A DNA stretch of 64,000 bases. It comes from Streptomyces spinoverrucosus. GTDB taxonomy: Bacteria > Actinomycetota > Actinomycetes > Streptomycetales > Streptomycetaceae. Shown one piece after another: positions 25,788 through 34,044 of this stretch; the first letter of the stretch is position 1, and each line of letters opens with the position of its first letter. The stretch spans positions 2,976,001 to 3,040,000 of the forward strand of contig NZ_JADPZX010000001.1 in the NCBI RefSeq assembly GCF_015712165.1, in the 5' to 3' direction. The notes beneath the pieces were generated by a model. That model was not told where the DNA came from, did not search any database, and saw only the letters and a program-made list of their open reading frames with translations. The translations under genes were made by a program, and so were the position numbers.

Positions 25788-26399
25788 TCAGCTGTCCCCC
25801 CGCGGGAACGAGACCTCCACCCTTCGGTTCTTCTTGCGGCCGGACTCCGACGAGTTGTCCGCGATGGGGTACTGCTCGCCGTAGCCGCGTACCTCGAAGG
25901 TGATGTTGGGGTCGTTCAGTTCGGAGTCGAGGACGTCGTGTACGGCGTTGGCGCGGCGGCGGGACAGGACGTCGCCGTGGGCCGAGGTGCCGAGGTTGTC
26001 CGTGAAGCCGAAGACGCGGACCTTTGTCGCGTTCTGGGTCTTGATCTCCTCGGCGATCGCGGCGATGCGAGCCTTCGAGGCGGCGCTGAGCTTTGCGCTG
26101 TCCTTGCCGAACAGGACTTCGGCCTGGAGCGCGAACTTCACGTCCGCGTTGGTGTCCTCGCGGCGCTCTTCGCCGCCCTGCTCCTCCACGACCTGCTTGA
26201 TGTCCAGGACTTTGGGTGCGGCGAGGGTGGCGCCTTCCGGGATCTTCAGGTCGGGGTCGTTGGGGTCGACCTCGACGGGGGCGGAGGCGGTGGCCTCGGT
26301 GCCTGGGGGGACGCTGGGGCCGTCTTCGGCGTGGGCTGTTGTGGTGGCGAAGAGGAGGGTGGCGGTGGTGAGGGCGAGGGTGAGGCGGGTTTGGGTCAT
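25788..26399 (-). CDS. OmpA-family peptidoglycan-binding protein, 203 aa
   Basis: A signal peptide (LTLALTTATLLFATTTAHA, cleavage near residue 24) is followed by an acidic proline-rich linker. The OmpA C-terminal domain spans about 85-200: EVLFGKDSAKLS, VRVFGFTDNLGTSAHGDVLS, RRRANAVHDVLDSEL, EVRGYGEQYPIADN and KNRRVEV. These are the conserved elements that bind diaminopimelate in peptidoglycan. In a monoderm it would tether an envelope structure to the wall. It is 10 bp after the lipoprotein gene and is probably the last gene of the Tad operon. Confidence 0.9.
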   Translation of the reverse strand: MTQTRLTLALTTATLLFATTTAHAEDGPSVPPGTEATASAPVEVDPNDPDLKIPEGATLAAPKVLDIKQVVEEQGGEERREDTNADVKFALQAEVLFGKDSAKLSAASKARIAAIAEEIKTQNATKVRVFGFTDNLGTSAHGDVLSRRRANAVHDVLDSELNDPNITFEVRGYGEQYPIADNSSESGRKKNRRVEVSFPRGDS

Positions 26400-26409
26400 G
26401 GGGGCCGCC

Positions 26410-26991
26410 TCAACCAGAGATGGTGATGGTGGCGACGGCGAACATCGGGAGTTGGAAGACAACCTCAGAAGTGCTCGACGGAGGCGCCGGGAACTGCATG
26501 AAGACGGGGATCGACTCTCCGGACTTCAGGGCAGGAAAGTTGGTCGTTGTCAGCGGTCGCCCATCCGTGTCGCGCAGAACGTAGTAGCGCTTCTTCCCGT
26601 GGGAGTCCACAAGGGTGGCCCCGCCCAGCGACCTGCCGTTCCGGATGATCTCCGTCTCGTTGCCACTCAGTTGGGCGGGCACGTTGACTGTCCCGCTGCC
26701 GTCGTTCTTCAAGGTGCCGTTTACCGTGATGAACCCGCCAGAGTCCCGCACAGCTGATGCGATCTGGAGGAGCAGACTGTCAGGGCCTCTGAGTTCGGCC
26801 AGTGGCTCCCCCGACTGACCTTCCTGGGCACTCGGCTGCGATCCGTTGCCCTTGGAGGCGGAAGCCGAGGCATTCGGCTTCTTGTCATCGTCGCCACCAC
26901 CACCGCAGCCGGCCACACCGAGGGCCAAAGCGGCCGCAACGGTCAATGCGACCATCCTCCTGCGGGCCTTCGTTGTGAACCGAATGCTCAT
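26410..26991 (-). CDS. Putative lipoprotein of the Tad operon, 193 aa
   Basis: A lipoprotein signal with lipobox GVAGC (C29) after VALTVAAALALGVAGC, then a low-complexity stretch rich in K, S, N and G. The mature domain is unrecognised, mainly beta (GGFITVNGTLKNDGSGTVNV, KKRYYVLRDTDGRPL), consistent with an immunoglobulin-like extracellular fold. ATG 26991 is the start. It lies between the TadG-like gene and the OmpA-domain gene. It may anchor pilus components at the membrane surface. Confidence 0.82.
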   Translation of the reverse strand: MSIRFTTKARRRMVALTVAAALALGVAGCGGGGDDDKKPNASASASKGNGSQPSAQEGQSGEPLAELRGPDSLLLQIASAVRDSGGFITVNGTLKNDGSGTVNVPAQLSGNETEIIRNGRSLGGATLVDSHGKKRYYVLRDTDGRPLTTTNFPALKSGESIPVFMQFPAPPSSTSEVVFQLPMFAVATITISG

Positions 26992-27025
26992 GCCCCTGCT
27001 TCCTTCATCACTCGTCGTTCGTTTG

Positions 27026-27616
27026 TCAGTCGGCCAGATGGACGTCGAAGAGGTCGCCAGGCTTCGGAAGGGTGTCCACGTCCTCCGGATCCAGGTCCCA
27101 TTCCTTGTCCTCGCAGTTGAGGCTCGGCAAGACGTCGTTGCCCGCGTCCTCAGCCGGGAGTTCGCAGCGCGGCTCGATGACGGCAATCGCGCGTGCCGTC
27201 GCGAATCGCCCCTCCGTACCGGGCACGATCGTGTCTCCCACAGGCTCGTTGGTCTTGACATTGACCCTGTAGCCCAGGAGGCCTTCCGCGCCGCAGCCCT
27301 CCACATGAGCGTTGTTCCGAGCCGCGAGCTGACCCGCCCGCGCGCATGGGTCGCCGAGTAGTTCAACGTCGCCATCGAAGATGCGCTGCCACGAGGTGGG
27401 ATCCAGCACGTTGTCCAGCCACTCCCCCGCGAGCTGGTCCCGTAGGTCCTGGGCTGCCGCGAGCGCCGCGGCGTCTGCCGCTGTCTGAGCCTTGTTGCGA
27501 GTGGCCGCGGCCTGGCCGACCGCAAGGTACGCGAACGCAAGAAAGAGCAGGCCTGCCACCACCGTGATGTAGATGGGGAAGGCCTGCCCTGCGTCCCGGT
27601 ACCGACGAAGCCGCAT
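27026..27616 (-). CDS. TadG-like/pilus-associated membrane protein, 196 aa
   Basis: A short basic N-terminus and one transmembrane helix in a pilin-like setting (GQAFPIYITVVAGLLFLAFA), followed by AAATRNKAQTAADAAALAAA. That alanine-rich pattern is typical of TadG/TadE-like minor pilins with a Flp-type helix. The C-terminal extracellular domain has four or more cysteines and is acidic. The ATG overlaps the stop of the Flp pilin gene (ATGA). It is probably part of, or scaffolds, the pilus. Confidence 0.82.
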   Translation of the reverse strand: MRLRRYRDAGQAFPIYITVVAGLLFLAFAYLAVGQAAATRNKAQTAADAAALAAAQDLRDQLAGEWLDNVLDPTSWQRIFDGDVELLGDPCARAGQLAARNNAHVEGCGAEGLLGYRVNVKTNEPVGDTIVPGTEGRFATARAIAVIEPRCELPAEDAGNDVLPSLNCEDKEWDLDPEDVDTLPKPGDLFDVHLAD

Positions 27617-27813
27617 CACCCGCCGGTTACTTCGGTGATCTTGTCGGTGATCGCGTTGTAGATCGTCTGCCCGATGTCCGTCCCCGTAATAGCCAGCACA
27701 ATCGCCACCACCACCGCAATGATCCCCAGATACTCCACCGCCGTCTGCCCCTCGTCCTTGCGGGCGGCGCGGGCGCGGAGGTACGAGACCGTGCTGTTCA
27801 TCCAGTTGTTCAT
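27616..27813 (-). CDS. Flp-type pilin, 65 aa
   Basis: A small major-pilin candidate. A basic N-terminus (YLRARAARKDEGQTAVEYLG) contains the Flp signature: a glycine before Q-T-A-V-E-Y, with the glutamate five residues after the processed glycine. A single hydrophobic helix follows (IIAVVVAIVLAITGTDIGQT). The prepilin peptidase should cut after that glycine. ATG 27813 has GGAGGGG 6 bases upstream. The pilin lies directly after the response regulator gene, 130 bp away, and so may have its own promoter. Confidence 0.92.
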   Translation of the reverse strand: MNNWMNSTVSYLRARAARKDEGQTAVEYLGIIAVVVAIVLAITGTDIGQTIYNAITDKITEVTGG

Positions 27814-27943
27814 GGCGTTCCCCTCCGGGTGACTCGGCATCGGTGCCGCGAGCGTACGGCGGAACACCCGGTTCGGCAGAGGGCCCCTGGGCCCAATCAT
27901 GGGCCCACTCACGAGCTGACGGACGGTCCATCTCGGTCACCCC

Positions 27944-28654
27944 TCACCCCAACCCCAGCCACTTCGCAGTGGCTTCCGAGCGGCTCGTGCTGTGCAGCTT
28001 GGCGAAGATGCGGTTGATGTGGTTCTTGACCGTCTTCTCGCTGATGAAGCACGTGGCGGCGATGTGCTGGTTGTTCATGCCGGATGCGATGAGGTCCATG
28101 ATCTCCGCCTCCCGTGCGCTGAGTTGGGACCGTGACCGGTACGACGACGACTGTGCCACAGCCGGTTGCACTTGCGAAAGGTTTTCTGAAGAAATAGACA
28201 CTGTGGGGACTTCAGGGTTTGCAGTCGCATTTGATGTGCCTCTGAGCCGGGCGAGGAGCGCTCCCGCCGCCGTCGGGGTGAAGTGGGGCCTGCCCTGCTT
28301 GATGTCCCGTACCGCCGTCACCAGTTGGTCCGCCGTGAACTCGCCGTGGACCAGATAACCGTTCGCCCCTCGCCGCAGCGCCTCCTCGACGATCTCCGAC
28401 TCGCGGCTGTAGGTGAGCATGACGACGGGGGCCAGTTGTACGAGGTACGGGAGCGCCGAGATGCCGTCCACGCCCGGCATCCGGACGTCCAGGAGGATCA
28501 CGTCGGGGCGGTGGGCCGACGCCGCCTCGAACGCCTCCTGGCCGTCCGCCGCCTCCGCCACGACCGTGATGTCCTCGCGGCCCGAGAGGAGGGCGGTGAG
28601 GCCCGCGCGGACCACGGGGTTGTCGTCGGCCACGACCACGCGCAGGGATGTCAT
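27944..28654 (-). CDS. LuxR-family response regulator (NarL type)
   Basis: A 236-residue response regulator. The receiver domain (1-120) has the acidic pair D10-D11, phosphoacceptor D56 in VILLDVRMPGVDG, the threonine in MLTYS and the lysine region near GYLVHGEF. A linker of about 50 residues leads to a LuxR helix-turn-helix (about 178-232: LSAREAEIMDLIASGMNNQ, FISEKTVKNHINRIFAKLH). ATG 28654 follows GAGGAGG. The cognate kinase is encoded 31 bp upstream. Embedded between tadC and the pilin gene, the pair probably controls the pilus locus. Confidence 0.93.
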   Translation of the reverse strand: MTSLRVVVADDNPVVRAGLTALLSGREDITVVAEAADGQEAFEAASAHRPDVILLDVRMPGVDGISALPYLVQLAPVVMLTYSRESEIVEEALRRGANGYLVHGEFTADQLVTAVRDIKQGRPHFTPTAAGALLARLRGTSNATANPEVPTVSISSENLSQVQPAVAQSSSYRSRSQLSAREAEIMDLIASGMNNQHIAATCFISEKTVKNHINRIFAKLHSTSRSEATAKWLGLG

Positions 28655-28685
28655 CGTTCGGCCTCCTCTCGGGTGGGGACTCAGT

Positions 28686-30092
28686 TCAGGACGGGTCGGG
28701 GTCGAGGGCCGCCAGCGGGAGTTCCAGGCGTACCTCCGTGCCCTTGGGGTGCTCGCCGCGGCCGATGCTGATGCGGGCACCCACCGAGGCGGCGCGTTCG
28801 ACCATGCCGACCAGGCCGAAGTGGCCGGTTCGGCGGAGTTGTTCGAGCGTGGTTCCGGGAGGGAGGCCGCGGCCGTCGTCGTGGACCGAGAGGACGAACT
28901 GGTCTCCCTGGACACCCGCCGTGACGTCGATCCGGGTGGGGTTCGCGTGGCGAAAGGCGTTCTCCATGGCCTCCGCCGCGATCGTGAGGAGCTGGCGGGC
29001 CACCGCCGGGGGGACGGGGGGTACGGCCTTGTCCCCGGTGGGGTGGTATGTGGCCCGGACGCCGGTGCGGGTCGTGAAGTCGGCTGTCCGTGCCGCCAAT
29101 TCCGCGAGTACGTCCGTTCCGTGCCTCGGGTCCGCCTCCCGGCGCAGGTCCGTGAGGAGCTCGCGGGACTCCGCCGCGGCTCGGCGGGCCGAGCGGGCCA
29201 CCAGCTCCGCCTGGTGTTTGAGCAGGCGTGGATTCGGTCTGTCAGCCGAGTCGGCCAGGCCCTCCGCCGCCAGTGCCACGCCGTGCAGGGTCTTGGCCAC
29301 CGAGTCGTGCAGTTCACGGGCAAGGCGGGCACGTTCCGCCGCCACCGCCTCCGTGACCGCCAGGCGGGCCTGCACCGCCGTCAGGGCGTGGGTGGCCTCG
29401 CCGAAGCGGAGCATGAGGTTGCGGAGGGTGGAGCCGACCGCGCCCGTGATCACGCAGAAGCCGGGGAGGAGGAGGTTTTCGGCGGGGGTCGCGTCGGGAG
29501 TGTTGGCGAGGGTGGCGTGGACCAGAAGGAGGATCAGGGACTGCAGGGACGCGAAGACCGCGGCGCCTCGCCAGCTGTAGGCGAGGCCGGCGAGGAGGGG
29601 GGTGCAGACGCTGACGTAGGCGAAGGTGCTGTCGGGGCCCGCCGAGATCAGCGGCAGGGAGCCCACGAGGGTGTCGAGGGCCAGGAGGGTGGGGTGGCGC
29701 AGGAGTAAGGGGCCGAAGCGTTCCCAGTCTCTGAAGAGGACGTAGGACGCCATGAAGGTGATGACCACTGCTGCGCCGACCAGGCGTACGCCCACGCCGG
29801 GGGAGGCGTTGAGGAGGGCCGTGGGGGCGGCGAGGGCGATCATGGCGAGGCGGAAGCCGAAGACCTGGCGGCACATTGCTTGTAGGGCGTTGAGCTGGAT
29901 CGACAGTGCGGGTGGGGGCACCCGGCTTTCGGCCTGGATCGGGTTCCCTGCCGCACCACCCGTGCGGCTGTCGTCGTCACGTGCCGGTGGCCCCTGTGGG
30001 GGCTCAGCACCGTCGGCGGCTTTCCGTCCTCGTGCCATGAACAGGCCCGAGGCCCGCTCCCCCCGCCCCGCCGATGTAATGGCCACGCCCAT
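28686..30092 (-). CDS. Sensor histidine kinase (NarL-family, HisKA_3)
   Basis: A 468-residue membrane kinase. The N-terminus is a charged cytoplasmic tail of about 75 residues. About six transmembrane helices follow between residues 80 and 225. The HisKA_3 phosphoacceptor is in ERARLARELHDSVAKTLHG (His about 262). The HATPase domain has ENAFRHANPTRIDV, DDGRGLPPG and GHFGLVGMVERAASVGA, ending with GTEVRLELPL. ATG 30092 overlaps the tadC stop (TGATG), so kinase expression is coupled to pilus assembly genes. No extracellular sensor domain is evident; the membrane bundle itself may be the sensor. Confidence 0.92.
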   Translation of the reverse strand: MGVAITSAGRGERASGLFMARGRKAADGAEPPQGPPARDDDSRTGGAAGNPIQAESRVPPPALSIQLNALQAMCRQVFGFRLAMIALAAPTALLNASPGVGVRLVGAAVVITFMASYVLFRDWERFGPLLLRHPTLLALDTLVGSLPLISAGPDSTFAYVSVCTPLLAGLAYSWRGAAVFASLQSLILLLVHATLANTPDATPAENLLLPGFCVITGAVGSTLRNLMLRFGEATHALTAVQARLAVTEAVAAERARLARELHDSVAKTLHGVALAAEGLADSADRPNPRLLKHQAELVARSARRAAAESRELLTDLRREADPRHGTDVLAELAARTADFTTRTGVRATYHPTGDKAVPPVPPAVARQLLTIAAEAMENAFRHANPTRIDVTAGVQGDQFVLSVHDDGRGLPPGTTLEQLRRTGHFGLVGMVERAASVGARISIGRGEHPKGTEVRLELPLAALDPDPS

Positions 30093-30979
30093 CACTCACC
30101 CGTCAGCGTGCCGAAGTCCGTCCCCGACCCCAGCAACAGCCCCGCCCCCAGCAGCAGCATCGTCGCCGGCACCATGAACGTCGTGATCATCATCGTGGCC
30201 TTGGGCACGGCCCGCGCCGCCTTGCGCCGCGCGTTCTGCGCGTCCGTGCGCCGCATGTCCTTCGCCAGCGACACCAGCGTGTCCACGATCGGCGCCCCCA
30301 GCTCCTCCCCCTGCTGCAACGCCGTCACGAACATCGCGACCTGCTCGGAGTCGTTGCGTCGGCGCAGTTCCGCGAAGGCCTGGCGGCGGCTCATGCCGAG
30401 GTCCATCTGGCGCAGGGTGATGCGGATCTCGTCGGCCCAGGGACCCTCGTAGCGCGAGGCGACCCGGTCCAGGGCCTGGCGGAAGCCGAGGCCGGCGCTG
30501 ACGACGACCGCGAGGACGTCGAGGAAGTCCGGCAGGGTCCGCTCGATCACGTCCTTGCGCACCCGGATCGCCGACCAGATCCCCACCTCCGTCCAGAACG
30601 CGCCGAAGGCGAACAACAGCAGGGCCATCAGCACATTGCCCTGCAGCAGGAACAGCAGACCGCCCACGCCGCCCAGGAAGCCGTACACCGCCCTGCGCGC
30701 CGCGTAGCGGTCGATCGTCAGGCCGCCGGGGTTGCCCGCCAGGTCGATCTTGCGGCGGTACTTGGCGACCTGCTTCGGGCCCATGAGGCGCAGTACGGCC
30801 GGGGCGTACCGCATGCCCATGCGGTCGACCAGCGAGTCCACCGCGCCCGTGCGGGTCGAGCCGACCTCCAGGGCGAGGACGAGGTCGCCGGGCAGTTTCG
30901 CCTCCGCCCGGTACATCCGGATCCCGGCGAAGATCCCCCAGACGCCGAGGCCCATCAGAAGTGCCAGCAGCAGTGCCAT
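30092..30979 (-). CDS. tadC: TadC-like type II/IV secretion F-family membrane protein
   Basis: A 295-residue inner membrane platform protein with the T2SSF domain at about 140-270 (PDFLDVLAVVVSAGLGFRQA, LRQMDLGMSRRQAFAELRRR, QQGEELGAPIVDTLVSLAKD). Helices lie at the N-terminus, around 95-130 and at the C-terminus. It pairs with TadB to form the platform on which TadA acts. ATG 30979 is the start. It is 27 bp downstream of tadB. Confidence 0.92.
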   Translation of the reverse strand: MALLLALLMGLGVWGIFAGIRMYRAEAKLPGDLVLALEVGSTRTGAVDSLVDRMGMRYAPAVLRLMGPKQVAKYRRKIDLAGNPGGLTIDRYAARRAVYGFLGGVGGLLFLLQGNVLMALLLFAFGAFWTEVGIWSAIRVRKDVIERTLPDFLDVLAVVVSAGLGFRQALDRVASRYEGPWADEIRITLRQMDLGMSRRQAFAELRRRNDSEQVAMFVTALQQGEELGAPIVDTLVSLAKDMRRTDAQNARRKAARAVPKATMMITTFMVPATMLLLGAGLLLGSGTDFGTLTGE

Positions 30980-31006
30980 GCCGTTCCCCCTCCCTTCCCG
31001 AGCCGC

Positions 31007-31951
31007 TCAGACGTCGATACGGGACATGCGGCGGATCATCACGAAGCCGACCGCGTACAGCGCGAACGCGATGATCACGCAGGCCTGGCCGACCGGGGAG
31101 GACGTCATCCGGTCCAGGGCGCCGTCCTTGACGCCGTTCATCAGGAACAGCGAGCCCACGCCCATCACCGGGACCGCGTACGACGTCATGCTCACCTGCG
31201 AGAGCTGGGTGCGGATCTCGCGCCGGGTCTCCTTGCGCTCCTCCAGCGTCTCTGTGAGGTTTCGAAGCGCGCTGACCAGCTGGCCGCCCGCCCGGTTGGA
31301 CAGCACGAGGGTGGTGACCAGGACCACCAGCTCCCGGGACGGGAGCCGCTCGGCCATCTCCCCCAGCGCCTCGTCCATCGACGCGCCCATCGCCAACTGG
31401 TTGTCCACCTTGGCCAGTTCCTCACCGGCCGGGGCCTCCAGCTCCTCCGCCGCCATGCCGATCGCGGTGCGCAGGGCGAGGCCGGCCTGGGTGGCGTTGG
31501 CCAGGATGCGGGCCAGTTCGGGGAGTTGGTTGATGAACTTCTCGATGCGTTTCTGGCGTTGCCAGTTGAGGAACTGGATCGCCCCCCAGATGCCCAGCAG
31601 CCCGGCGATCGGCCCGAAGAAGGGGGCGAGGGTGGCCTGGCCGATCAGCCACAGTCCGGCCACGGTGGCGAGCATCGCCGCGAAGAACTCGCCGGGGGTC
31701 ACGTCCAGGCCCGTCGCCAGCAGCCGCAGCTCCAGTTTCCGGCCCGGTTCGGTACGGCGCAGGCGGCGGTCCAGATTACGGAACCGGCGTCGGCGGCCGA
31801 CCGGCTGGACCTGGCCGGCGGCGGCAAGGCGCTCCACGAGGGCCTGGCGCTGGGCCCGGCCCATGGCGTAGGCGTGCAGGCCGGCCACGGCGAGGACGCA
31901 GGTCAGCAGGGCGACACCGGTGGTGAGGGAGACGAGGGTCTTCAGTTCCAT
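31007..31951 (-). CDS. tadB: TadB-like type II/IV secretion F-family membrane protein
   Basis: A 314-residue paralogue of TadC. It has an N-terminal helix (VSLTTGVALLTCVLAVAGLH), a basic cytoplasmic region around 48-75 and helices at about 85-130. The T2SSF domain lies at about 140-270 (LPELARILANATQAGLALRT, LPSRELVVLVTTLVLSNRAG, ETLEERKETRREIRTQLSQV), with two C-terminal helices. It forms the membrane platform with TadC, next to the TadA ATPase gene 15 bp upstream. Confidence 0.92.
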   Translation of the reverse strand: MELKTLVSLTTGVALLTCVLAVAGLHAYAMGRAQRQALVERLAAAGQVQPVGRRRRFRNLDRRLRRTEPGRKLELRLLATGLDVTPGEFFAAMLATVAGLWLIGQATLAPFFGPIAGLLGIWGAIQFLNWQRQKRIEKFINQLPELARILANATQAGLALRTAIGMAAEELEAPAGEELAKVDNQLAMGASMDEALGEMAERLPSRELVVLVTTLVLSNRAGGQLVSALRNLTETLEERKETRREIRTQLSQVSMTSYAVPVMGVGSLFLMNGVKDGALDRMTSSPVGQACVIIAFALYAVGFVMIRRMSRIDV

Positions 31952-31966
31952 GGGGTCGGCTCCTGC

Positions 31967-33304
31967 CTACCTGGCTTCTCGGGTGGCCAGCTGTGCTGGG
32001 GACTGGGCGACGCCGAAGGCCGGGGGGACGGGCTGGCTCGCCATGTAGAGGCGGTCGGCGGTGCGGCGGGTGAGCGGGAAGTACTGGAAGCTGCCGTAGA
32101 TCCGGCCGTCGGCGGCCATCGGCTGGGCGTCGAACCGGGCCACCGTCGCCAGCCGGTACGGTTCGCCGCCGTGGCTGTCGAGCAGCGCGATCTCGGTGAC
32201 CCGGCGGGCCCCGTCGGCGAACCGGGTGAGCTGGACGATCACATCGACCGCGCTGTTGATCTGGTCGTGCAGCGCGACGAAGGGCACCTCGACGTCGGAC
32301 ATGGAGGCCAGCGTCTGCAACCGCATCAGCGCGTCCTCCGCGCTGTTGGCGTGGACGGTGGCCAGCGAGCCGTCGTGGCCGGTCGACATCGCCTGGAGCA
32401 TGTCCAGCGACTCACCGCCACGGACCTCACCGACGACGATCCGGTCGGGCCGCATGCGCAGCGAGTTGCGCACCAGGTCGCGGATGGTGATCTGGCCCTG
32501 GCCCTCGACGTTGGGCGGCCGTGACTCCAGCCGGACCACGTGATGCTGCTGGAGCTGGAGTTCCGCCGAGTCCTCGATGGTGATGATCCGCTCGCTCTCG
32601 GGGATCAGCCCGGACAGCGCGTTCAGCAGCGTCGTCTTGCCGGTGCCGGTGGCACCGGAGACGATGATGTTGAACCGCGCCTGCACCAGCCCCGCCAGCA
32701 GATACACCATCGGCTCGTCCAGCGAGCCGAACTGGATCAGCTCCTGGAGCGTGAAGGAGCGGGGGAAGCGGCGGATGGTGAGTACGGCGCCGGTGAGGGA
32801 CAGCGGCGGGATGATGACGTTGACGCGCTCGCCGGACGGCAGGCGGGCGTCGACCATCGGGTTGGACTCGTCCACACGGCGGTTGACCGTGGAGACGATC
32901 CGCTCGATGGTCTGCATCAGCTGGTCGTTCGAGGCGAAGCGGAGCGGCAGTTGCTCCACCCGGCCGGCGCGCTCCACGAAGATCGCGTCGGGGCCGTTCA
33001 CCATGATCTCGGTGATCGACGCGTCCTCCAGGAGGGGCTCCAGGATGCCGAGGCCCAGTGCCTCGTCGACGACCCGCCGGATCAGCTGCGAGCGCTCGAC
33101 GGTCGACAGCACCGGGCCCTCACGGCTGATGATGTGCCCGAGCACCCGCTCCAGCCGCGCCCTGCGCTCGGCCGCCGCGAGCGAGCTCATCTCCGCGAGG
33201 TCGATCTCCTCCAGCAGCTTCGCCCGGTACGAGGCGACCAGGTGCCCGTCCTCGCCCCGGCTGCCGTTCTCCTCGGGGGAGTTGATCCGTGCCCGCAGAC
33301 TCAT
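31967..33304 (-). CDS. tadA: TadA/CpaF-type pilus assembly ATPase
   Basis: A 445-residue secretion ATPase of the CpaF/TadA (VirB11/PilT superfamily) class that powers pilus extension and perhaps retraction. The N-terminal domain ends with [20 protein letters not shown]. Walker A is GATGTGKTT (217-225), the Asp box is [12 protein letters not shown], Walker B lies in [19 protein letters not shown] and the His box in [15 protein letters not shown]. The C-terminal tail of about 60 residues is extended and of low conservation. It is followed by tadB and preceded by two TadE genes. Confidence 0.95.
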   Translation of the reverse strand: MSLRARINSPEENGSRGEDGHLVASYRAKLLEEIDLAEMSSLAAAERRARLERVLGHIISREGPVLSTVERSQLIRRVVDEALGLGILEPLLEDASITEIMVNGPDAIFVERAGRVEQLPLRFASNDQLMQTIERIVSTVNRRVDESNPMVDARLPSGERVNVIIPPLSLTGAVLTIRRFPRSFTLQELIQFGSLDEPMVYLLAGLVQARFNIIVSGATGTGKTTLLNALSGLIPESERIITIEDSAELQLQQHHVVRLESRPPNVEGQGQITIRDLVRNSLRMRPDRIVVGEVRGGESLDMLQAMSTGHDGSLATVHANSAEDALMRLQTLASMSDVEVPFVALHDQINSAVDVIVQLTRFADGARRVTEIALLDSHGGEPYRLATVARFDAQPMAADGRIYGSFQYFPLTRRTADRLYMASQPVPPAFGVAQSPAQLATREAR

Positions 33305-33320
33305 CGCCGTAACTCCCTGC

Positions 33321-33665
33321 TCAGCGGTCCATCGGCATGGTGGCCGTCTTGCGGGCCGGGTCGAAGTCCCAGCCGGGGACGATCGACGGGATGTCGATCG
33401 TGGCCGTGACCTCGACCTCGTCGCCCAGATCCGCGCTCGTACAGGCGGCGTCCAGCCAGGAGCTGACCGCGTTCTGGCAGTCCTGCGCGTACGGCCCGTC
33501 GAGGGAGGCGCTGCGCGCGCCGGTGCGGGCGGCCGTGCCGGCCTGCTGCGCGGTGTAGGCGATCAGCCCGATCTGCACAGCGGCCATCGCGACGAGGATC
33601 AGGATCGGGATGAACCCGAGGTATTCGATGGCCACTTGCCCACGGTCGTTCCGCCGGTACGTCAT
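33321..33665 (-). CDS. TadE-family minor pilin-like protein, 114 aa
   Basis: The N-terminal TadE motif DRGQVAIEYLGFIPILILVA combines a cleavage-type glycine, the E at +5 and a long hydrophobic helix. Alanine/glycine-rich sequence follows (YTAQQAGTAARTGARSAS), then a short extracellular domain with two cysteines (DCQNAV, DAACTS). ATG 33665 lies one base after the stop of the preceding TadE gene. The pair of adjacent TadE-type genes is typical of Tad loci. Confidence 0.9.
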   Translation of the reverse strand: MTYRRNDRGQVAIEYLGFIPILILVAMAAVQIGLIAYTAQQAGTAARTGARSASLDGPYAQDCQNAVSSWLDAACTSADLGDEVEVTATIDIPSIVPGWDFDPARKTATMPMDR

Positions 33666-33666
33666 C

Positions 33667-34044
33667 TCAGTCCGTCTCCTCCACGACGGCCCCCGCGTGG
33701 CCGACGACGCCGGGGAACGGGAAGCCGACCGAGCCGGGGAAGAGCACCGGCACCTTCAGACGCACGTCGGCCGTGACCAGGCCGCCGCTCTCGCCGCAGG
33801 ACACCTCGGCACCCCCCTCCCACGCGGACGGCAGATGCCGTACGCCCGCCTCCTGGCAGGCCGCCTGGCGGTCCTGTGCTGCCGTGCCCGCCCGTGCCGC
33901 CTCGTCCGCAGCGTTCCCCGCGAGCGCGTAGGTGTATCCCACGAGCACGAACTGCCACAGCAGCACCAGTGTCAGGATGATCAGCGGTGTCATCCCGAGG
34001 AACTCGATGGTGACCTGCCCCCGATCCCGGTCCCGGGCCTTCAT
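33667..34044 (-). CDS. TadE-family minor pilin-like protein, 125 aa
   Basis: It begins MKARDRDRGQVTIEFLGMTP, again the TadE motif with glycine and E at +5, then a transmembrane helix (LIILTLVLLWQFVLVGYTYA). An alanine-rich segment (LAGNAADEAARAGTAAQDR) precedes an extracellular part with two cysteines (QAACQEAG, EVSCGESG). ATG 34044 overlaps the stop of the CpaE-like gene (ATGA). It probably forms heteromers with the next TadE protein. Confidence 0.9.
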   Translation of the reverse strand: MKARDRDRGQVTIEFLGMTPLIILTLVLLWQFVLVGYTYALAGNAADEAARAGTAAQDRQAACQEAGVRHLPSAWEGGAEVSCGESGGLVTADVRLKVPVLFPGSVGFPFPGVVGHAGAVVEETD

